64,000 bases of DNA, taken from NCBI GenBank assembly GCA_905178155.1, contig CAJINV010000001.1:5536757-5600756 (forward strand), written 5' to 3'. This DNA comes from Amoebophrya sp. A120 (taxonomy: Eukaryota; Sar; Dinophyceae; Syndiniales; Amoebophryaceae). Each line of letters begins with the position of its first letter. Position 1 is the stretch's first letter. The notes below the pieces were generated by a model that was given only the letters and a program-made list of their open reading frames with translations, was not told where the DNA came from and did no database searches. A program made the translations under genes and the position numbers. Below, piece by piece: positions 59,601 to 64,000 of this stretch.

Positions 59601-62600
59601 TGTTCTGGTCGATCACGACCGCTGGGCTCGTGATGGAATTCTCAAAAAAGCAGCACAACATCCCCGCGACCAGATTCTTCCCGCGGATCTTCAACACCGC
59701 CGTCGCTGCCGCTGCGCGCGCGATCAGCCGCGGCGCGATGGAGAGGACGCGGATTCGAGCCGTGAGCGGGATCATCGCGTCCTTGTAAATCTTCAAAACC
59801 GGATCCATGGTCTTCTCCAACAAATTACTGAACACTACCCCGTCCGTGGAAACTTGAGTCTTGACTTTCGAATCAGACGGGAGGAATTCCGGCGTGCGGC
59901 ACTTCACTGTGGTTGGATTCAGGTAACCCACGTTGTCCGGTCCGGAAGCCACGTGCTTCCCGCCGAAGATGCAGGTCAAGTACACGGCGTCGATGAAATT
60001 GCGCCCGTGCAGCGTGACCCACTCGTAGCCCTCAACGTTGAATTTCGTGGGGTACACAGCTAACAGCTCGGGCTTCTCCGTGAAGTAGAAGTTATGCGTC
60101 GGGCCCATCTGCGCGGCGCCGCATTTCAAAGTGAGAGTCACTCGCAACGCGGAGGTGAGCCGGGGGATCGTGACCGTCATCAGCTCCACTGTCTGCACCA
60201 ACGCCGGGGTCGGCATAGAATCAAAGTACAGCTCGCATTCGGTGCTACCGATTGGAAATAATTCGCCAAAAATCGCCAAAGACGCGCAAGGCGTCAGCGC
60301 GTAGAGAGCTCGTGAAGCTGTGGGCGAGTTTCTTCGGGACGCTGTAGTACTCGAACGGGAGTAATGGGGTTGAAAGGCTGATAATCTGGATTGACGTCTG
60401 CTGGGAGAAGGACGCAGGGACTCGGCACTGGACCCGCGTGTCGTTTTTCACATAGGCGTCCGTGAGTAGATCGCCAATCCGACACCACACGTAGAGATAG
60501 CGGACTGGGGTTAAGTCCAGTTGCCGTTCGAGGTCTGTGTAGTGGAAGTTGTGCCCCTCGACGACCAAACTGTAGTCCCGCGTGCCCTGCTGCGGCGCGA
60601 GACTTAGCGGGTTCGCCGCGACGAAAATCGCGGAGCTGGGTCGTCTCACATCGATTTCCACGTAATTGGTTTCCTGGTTCACATCGCACAGAAACAACGT
60701 CACCCGTGCCTGGCTGTTGTAATCTCTTCTCATAAACCCCGCTTTGACGAACCTTGGAGAAGGTCGCACCTGCAATGAATCTTCGCACGCAAAATCGTGT
60801 CGGAAACGATCTCCACCGGGAAATCGTTGTCGTCGCCGCCGATGGGATAGCCACTAAAGCGAACCCTTAAGGCGGAACTCATCGCGTTGTAGTCATCCCT
60901 ACTGGGGATCAATTGATCAAATTTGTTCTTCATGTGCTCCTTCGCGCGCCCAATGTAGCTGTAGAAGTTGTGCCCGTAAATGGTGATCGTGTTTTGCAAA
61001 TATGCGCCGAGGGAATCCGGGTAAATTTGCCTGATTTTCGGCAACCGGTTCGGCGGAATGAACCACAGCGAGTTTTGCGCGATCGTCGTCGGCGGACAGG
61101 CGACGGACACGAGGAACTTCTCGAAGAAAAGCTTCTGCGGAAACGCGCACATAATTTTCGTTGAGTCGACCACCGTGGAGTGCTCCGACACCGCGTATTT
61201 TTGCTGGTCCATGAGATCAACAATCTGGTTCCCCGGGCAATCCGCTACGTAGTCGGAGGAGAACAAGCAATTGCACCCCGGGACGAAATTGTCGCCCATT
61301 GCCGATCTCCTTGTAGCCCTTTTCGAAGATATCGCCATACTGCATTTCGTCCAGTCGGTACAACCCTCCCTCCGTTAAGCCCGGAGGGGCTTTTAGTTCT
61401 TTCAAAACTGGCTCTGGGTTCACGGTTACTTTGTTAACGAAGAACCAGGTGACACCGTCGAACGAAGCGCACATTTCGGCGGACAGTAAAGTTTGGCTCC
61501 GCAGCGTGAAGACCGGAAGGTCGCAGTAATGCCTGGCCGCCGCGCCGCCGAACAGTGACTGCGGGGAGAATTCCCCAGCCTGGGTCGCGAACTTCTGGTC
61601 GACGGCCAAAACCCTCCCGGCGCCTAACAGATCTTCATCTTCAAAGGGCTTCCTGATGCCTATTCCGCATGACAAATGCTTGCCCTCTCCGCGTAACACA
61701 AACTGGATTCCTGTAGTTGTTGGTCACGCAATACTTATACAGACTTTTTTGAAATCCAAAGACAGCATGACAAGTTGCAATCTTCCAAACCCAGACACTT
61801 TTACAATCCATACGAAGGTGTGCGCTGCAACATTTGTGGCCAGTTCCTCCGGGATCGGCTGCCCAGCAGACTGCGCCAGACTGTACGCGAAGATTGCGAA
61901 CGCCTCCCGTTGCTGCGTCAATACCGCGTCCTTTGTCAACTCAAATATTACGACTCGCTGACTGTCGGGATTCTCGGGGAGGATCTTGATGTACGGAGTG
62001 AAGGTCAGCGCATTCAGAGCCTCGGCGGTGGTGGAGCCGGTGGCCGCCTTCGCGGATGAGCTGCTAGCGCCTGCCGCCGTTCCTGGGACCCCTGCGCTTT
62101 TTCCTGCTTGCATCGCTTTGACCATCGCCTTGCCACGTGCGTCGACCTCCTTCCAAGCTTCACACGTCTTTCGCTGCGAGTCCTTGCATGCCTTCTGCAG
62201 CTTCTTGCGCAAAGCCTCCAACTTTGGGTCGGACTTGGCCAGGGCGAGCATTGCAGCCTTCTCGGACTCCGGGCCGCCGCCGTTGCTGCCCTCGCGTCGC
62301 TGGCCGAGATATACCTCGAGGGAATGCAGGCTCTTCTTCTGGTCCGCGAGCGGGAGGCAGAGGCTCCCGAGAAAGGCCGCAGCATCGAACTCCAGGGGGA
62401 ACTCTCGCAGAGTCGGGTGAAGTTCGCAGGCGCACCGGTCCAAAATCAGGCAGCAAGTGAGGCCGCAGAGAATGACGGCGCTCAGCCCGAGCAGGTCCTG
62501 TTTCTGTGTGGAGTCGCCAGCGCCGTCGGCTGTGTCGCCACCGCTGGCACCGTGCAGCTCTTGGCCCAACTGCGTAGAGCGCTGCAGCAGCTCGGTCAGT

Positions 62601-63985
62601 GGCCCCCGCAGCAGCCGCCGCCCGTCCTCGTCCGTGGCTGTTAAATCGTCGAGCGCTTTCGCGGTTACTCGTCCGGAGTCGAGATAACCCCACAGGGCCG
62701 CGATGTTTTCCTGCACATCCAGCAGCGTTTCGGCAAAACCTTCGCGCCCTCGCTGCATCCGGGTGCGAATGCCTTGGATCCCGAGAAATCGACAAATGCC
62801 CAAGAGGTTGTGGAGGTTCGTCACGACGCGCACGACGTCGTCGTCTTCTTTCGGGGACTTGGATGCTTTCCCGCCTACCTTCGCCGGCGGCGCGGAAAGA
62901 TCAGCAGGCAACAATCGCCGCCGCGCAAAGTCGGGCTGCGGTTCCGGAGCAGTGGGCACACCTGAAGACGCGATCTCCGATGGCTTTGCAGTGGCTTCTA
63001 GCTGCATCTTCCACGATTCAATGCTGGAGATCGAAAACGGCCACTTCTCATCCACATCCTCCCGCGTTAGGGACACGGTGCAATCCGGCTGTCGGGGGTC
63101 CAGGGAGCTTTCGACCGTTCTGATCAAGTCGGTGGCCGCGTCGACGGCCTCGTTTGTCGCTACGCGCTCTGGGTCAAACGACGCGCTGGTACCTGGAGTC
63201 GGAAGATGGCAAGATGAGAGAGTAGACAACGTCTGTGTATAATGCGTGTAGGAACCGATGACTCACGGTGCCGCACTGCATACGGGGGCGTCTTACTTCA
63301 TGAGAAACGTCGAGTTCTTTGTAAAAGAGAATTGGAAGTATTTAGCTACACGTGGCTGCTGATCGATGAGGAATAAAAACGCATCTACGAGCCTTCTACC
63401 TTCATGTCTTTTTTGTAATTTCAACAGTCGCCGCGCCAGCTTTCGACTGCCCTCAATAAACGCTGATAGCCTGGTCACCTTCGTCAAGTCCTGCACGGTA
63501 AGTTCCTGGTCATCGGGCGCGGCCATCTGCTGGAGCTGCCAACACAGATACCGATGCCAAAGTCTTTTTGGAAGCAGTGGATCACCCAAAACTTGATCGC
63601 CGTAAAATTTCAAAATGGACCGAATCGCAGCCCACGAAGCACTCCGCCGCCAGCCCGAATGGTTATCGTACGGAACGTCGCGGACCTTGAACGTCGTCTT
63701 CCGGGTGTTGGGCGCCGGCTCAGCACCGGCCGTTTGCAAGAAAAGCTGTGTGATCATTTCCGTGTTCGATCCCGTGCTTGCACGCCGCTGCTGCGTCTTC
63801 CTCTTGGGCTCATTTATCAAGACGGCCGGCTCCGCCTCTTGCGCGCCAAAATCTAAATCGAAATCAAGCTCCTCTGCATAAAACTCCTCTTCAGCAGCTG
63901 CGCCCGGCATGAAGTCATCAGCATTATCAACACCGAAAGCGTCCTCTATGACGATCGGACTTTTTCCGTCTTTTCGTAGCTTCAC
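41622..63985 (-). CDS. Giant DUF3638/DUF3645 family protein with helicase-like ATPase motifs (5' partial)
   Basis: About 3,600 residues in this window; the N-terminus (DUF6606 region of fungal relatives) lies beyond 63985. In family order: GWRRSASW; CACELHPTLREF; SETVAHFVCLVLWQVGD; DVDVVAGVFRVNGSPV; LPQYPGISFHV; DRLTGLTGTATGL; the DUF3638 core with Walker A-like SMGLGKTS (~47150); LDESDEIL, a DExx-like motif (~46130); DUF3645 (VPFAAKGKPAERTEYAHPD, then GVTLGFAGTDD); RQTCFRARQVGRGQ, resembling SF2 motif VI; and LHLFAGSLF near the end. Approximate exons: 63985-63352, 63192-61813, 57094-55921, 54571-54222, 53964-53570, 52086-51501, 51227-50641, 50172-49786, 49504-49252, 48941-48116, 47822-46998, 46747-46575, 46303-46046, 45734-45700, 45523-44271, 43944-43472, 43202-42684, 42436-42307, 42086-41622. 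Sixteen of the introns are introners; those at 63.3 kb and 42.6 kb are GT-AG. Function is unknown; ATP-dependent remodelling is only inferred. Confidence 0.88.
42092..42306 (-). mobile_element. Introner I8 (family G) in giant gene
   Basis: 215 bp with perfect CTTCG duplications (42087-42091 and 42307-42311). The arms are TATGCAAGAAAAAAACTGT and the complement of TATCCAAGAAAAAAACTGT, continuing through AGTGTAA. Excision joins DPFAKAAK to MPEFVLEID in frame. The arms resemble family H. Confidence 0.93.
43203..43471 (-). mobile_element. Introner I9 (family A, diverged) in giant gene
   Basis: About 270 bp. The left arm is TATGCATTGCAAATACG and the right arm ends ATGATTTGCATTTGATA. The flanking repeat is imperfect (CTTGC on the left, TTCCTTGC on the right). 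Joining near it gives AVLQWARNTVEECGRL in frame, as expected for the family. Confidence 0.8.
43950..44270 (-). mobile_element. Introner I10 (family A, diverged) in giant gene
   Basis: 321 bp with perfect GCGAC duplications (43945-43949 and 44271-44275). Left arm TATGCATTGCAAATAGGTAT, right arm the complement of TACCAATTGGAAATATG. Excision joins MAFSES to PYVASMKGCLL in frame. Confidence 0.92.
45529..45699 (-). mobile_element. Introner I11 (family F) in giant gene
   Basis: 171 bp, the shortest element, with perfect TCCGA duplications (45524-45528 and 45700-45704). The arms are about 50 bp and nearly identical: TATCCCACAGAAAAAGACCG against TATCCCCCAGAAAAAGACCG, both continuing ACAGGTCATATTTGTAATGC. 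Excision joins VLRFAS to ELGISYLQDE in frame. It could form a very stable hairpin. Confidence 0.95.
45740..46045 (-). mobile_element. Introner I12 (family E) in giant gene
   Basis: 306 bp with perfect GTACC duplications (45735-45739 and 46046-46050). The arms are TATCACAGTGAAAAATGCCC and the complement of TATTACAATGAAAAATGCCC. Excision joins AKGEERY to RAAMDVLRF in frame. Only about 35 nt of exon separate it from I11. Confidence 0.95.
46310..46574 (-). mobile_element. Probable introner I13 (family E-like, weak ends)
   Basis: The left end TATCCACGACAAAAATGCCT resembles family E. The right end is poorly matched (complement of TTTGTCGGAAAAGCGC). The flanks GTCGGA and GTCAGA differ at one base. 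Joining there gives ILSCRLSDCMSLKNKV in frame. An intron is needed here, but the boundaries are uncertain. Confidence 0.6.
46748..46997 (-). mobile_element. Introner I14 (family D) in giant gene
   Basis: 250 bp. The arms are TATCGACCTTAAAACAGCCC and the complement of TATCCGATTCAAATCAGCTC, like I18. I see no clear target-site duplication. Joining at the ends gives RRRLVP(K)SLFFRRDHE, matching the DUF3638 core. Confidence 0.75.
47828..48115 (-). mobile_element. Introner I15 (family A) in giant gene
   Basis: 288 bp. Left arm GATCAACTGCAAATACGTCT, right arm the complement of TATGAAGTGCCAACATGTCT, both continuing into GGGTCTGGG or CGGTCTGGG. The flanking repeats are decayed (AGTTC versus ACTAC). 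The junction GASGSS/SPRTQIPAKL keeps the frame. Confidence 0.8.
48947..49251 (-). mobile_element. Introner I16 (family E) in giant gene
   Basis: 305 bp. The arms are TATCACAATGAAAAATGCCC and the complement of TATCACACTGAAAAACGCCC. Flanks TCTTT (48942-48946) and TGTTT (49252-49256) differ at one base. Excision gives EELRKQ/IITVLENI in frame. Confidence 0.9.
49510..49785 (-). mobile_element. Introner I17 (family A, diverged) in giant gene
   Basis: 276 bp with perfect TAAAA duplications (49505-49509 and 49786-49790). Left arm TATGCATTGCAAATATGTCT; the right end is the complement of TATCGAATGCGAAAAATAAA. Excision joins GAADFFI to QLYDLTLAS in frame. Confidence 0.92.
50178..50640 (-). mobile_element. 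Introner I18 (family D) in giant gene
   Basis: 463 bp with perfect GCAGC duplications (50173-50177 and 50641-50645). The arms are TATCCTGATTAAAAGTGCTC and the complement of TATCCTAAGCGAAATTGTCC. The interior repeats AGAAGGATATTTGTGTT-like units several times between 50360 and 50500. Excision gives MTPEEL/QRVTLENVAG in frame. Confidence 0.93.
51233..51500 (-). mobile_element. Introner I19 (family A) in giant gene
   Basis: 268 bp. Left arm TATCAAATGCAAATTATATG, right arm the complement of TATGCACTGCAAATATGTCT. The flanks CGCGT and CATGT are partly conserved. Excision gives EAKRDM/SGRTTLMLDD in frame. Confidence 0.85.
52087..53569 (-). mobile_element. Introner I20 (family A, diverged), 1.5 kb with internal tandem array
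   Basis: Ends TATCAAATTCCAGAATGTGT and the complement of TATCAAGTGCGGGCGTGTCT, both followed by a CTGTGTCTG-type stretch. I see no clear target-site duplication. In sense orientation the frame is kept if the intron is GTATCAAG...TTTGATAG, a formal GT-AG intron, giving ETGLP/PSDISAGHSLW. The interior is almost entirely the ~122-bp repeat array at 52250-53450. Confidence 0.82.
52250..53450. repeat. ~122-bp tandem repeat array with hairpin units
   Basis: About ten units. TTTGCAGCAC-type landmarks fall at about 52311, 52433, 52549, 52672, 52795, 52927, 53048, 53171, 53262 and 53393, so spacing is mostly 116-132 bp, with one short unit. Each unit has two inverted segments of the type TTGCAGCACGGC...GCCGTGCTGCAA, and a conserved GCTCGAGCGGAGTGTCCCGT followed by CCCCCGGGAC. 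A 429-codon open frame across it on the plus strand is a repeat artefact. Confidence 0.93.
53970..54221 (-). mobile_element. Introner I21 (family A) in giant gene
   Basis: 252 bp. Left arm TATCAAGTGCAAAAGTGTCT, right arm the complement of TATGGGTTGCAAGCGTGTCG. The flanks GGTGC and GACGC are partly conserved. Excision with one repeat copy gives NWYRAAS/GGYVLDVDV in frame. Confidence 0.87.
54621..54667. repeat. Near-perfect 47-nt hairpin
   Basis: Arms GTGCCAGTGC and GCACTGGCAC enclose a second palindrome, GGCCTCTCAGAGGCC, with only one mismatch in the joining segments. It lies near the left end of I22. Confidence 0.85.
54671..54703. repeat. Perfect 16-bp-arm palindrome
   Basis: TATTTCGAACTCAGAG, one central G, then the exact complement CTCTGAGTTCGAAATA. 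It lies four bases after the preceding hairpin. Confidence 0.92.
54910..55660. repeat. Dispersed direct repeats inside I22
   Basis: AACCCTTGCAGCGACGG occurs near 54917 and 55571, and a variant CCCTAGCTGCGACGG near 55158. The first two copies are each followed about 45 bp later by GCCCGC..TTGAAGGCAAGTCGGA or a close variant (about 54967 and 55626). They look like diverged copies of a ~90-bp unit. Neighbouring stretches contain telomere-like AAACCC and CCTAGAACCCTA strings. Confidence 0.7.
57100..61812 (-). mobile_element. Introner I23 (family A), 4.7 kb, carrying a TIG-domain gene
   Basis: Perfect CGAAG duplications (57095-57099 and 61813-61817) flank ends TATCGAATGCAAATATGTCT and the complement of TATGGATTGTAAAAGTGTCT. 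The outer ~90 bp on the left and ~170 bp on the right align with the two halves of an ordinary introner such as I6. The middle 4.45 kb is unrelated and encodes TIG/IPT domains. Removing the whole element plus one repeat copy joins TNVAAHTF to GRTQAWDDFEPL in frame, and both flanks match consecutive parts of the DUF3638-family protein. A gene-sized insert inside a single introner is therefore the best reading. Confidence 0.88.
57218..61650 (-). pseudogene. TIG/IPT-domain protein gene fragment, cargo of introner I23
   Basis: Same strand as the host gene. It encodes at least six TIG/IPT-like domains, recognised by G-x-N-F/L motifs followed by C-x-F: IYGHNF (~60960), VEGHNF (~60550), LHGRNF (~59990), IRGKNL (~59680), IKHQNL (~59370) and VAGKNF (~59000). 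A six-Cys segment (CADYAAKGGCF...CCQKTCRMC, ~58345-58440) resembles a ShK-like domain. Such proteins are usually extracellular or membrane-anchored. The frame is broken at about 61300, 60745, 60300 and 58190, where a one- or two-base change restores it, and by an in-frame TAG at 58951-58953 inside a TIG domain. There is no signal peptide, and the first codons run into introner sequence, so the 5' end is missing. Very short introns or assembly errors are alternatives to decay. Confidence 0.7.
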
Positions 63986-64000
63986 CGCTGCGGCGCCGCG

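Overview
The window looks like nuclear DNA of a dinoflagellate-lineage alveolate, most likely a parasitic syndinian such as Amoebophrya. Three things point there: (i) every gene I can support is on the minus strand, as in dinoflagellate unidirectional gene arrays; (ii) the protein at 25704-26942 carries the Cys/His-rich zinc finger (HPVTC...CKYAKRKGGC) that is very abundant in dinoflagellates; (iii) conserved genes are interrupted by introns with terminal inverted repeats, target-site duplications and non-GT/AG ends, which matches the introner elements described for Amoebophrya. The species assignment is inference.

Layout from left to right. 1-4939: GC-rich, gene-free, with local duplications. 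4940-6072: abruptly AT-rich, with short repeats. 6073-12585: ABCC-type ABC transporter. 13020-16365: exostosin-like (GT47) glycosyltransferase with a signal peptide. 17310-19745: three adjoining satellite arrays. 20142-21668: small unrecognised gene(s). 23212-24912: unrecognised single-exon gene. 25704-26942: dinoflagellate-type zinc-finger protein. 28198-31712: CLC chloride channel/transporter. 32279-35735: MCM-binding protein (MCMBP/ETG1). 36764-39728: unrecognised secreted protein. 41622-63985 (5' end outside the window): one giant gene for a DUF3638/DUF3645 protein with helicase-like ATPase motifs.

The striking content is a set of 23 intron-forming elements (introners), numbered I1-I23 from left to right. 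Thirteen are flanked by a perfect direct repeat (5 bp, once 7 bp). Nearly all start TAT(C/G) and end GATA or CATA, although the sequence inside the inverted repeats differs enough to define about seven families. In most cases removing the element plus one repeat copy restores an open reading frame that matches the expected protein family. Two elements are exceptional. I23 (57100-61812) is 4.7 kb and carries a damaged TIG/IPT-domain gene as cargo inside the giant gene. I20 (52087-53569) is 1.5 kb and is filled with about ten 122-bp tandem units rich in hairpins. Ordinary GT-AG introns occur in the same genes.

Exon joins were worked out by hand from reading frames and splice motifs. For four genes the summed exon lengths are divisible by three, which supports the models. 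Family names come from recognised motifs, not from a database search.
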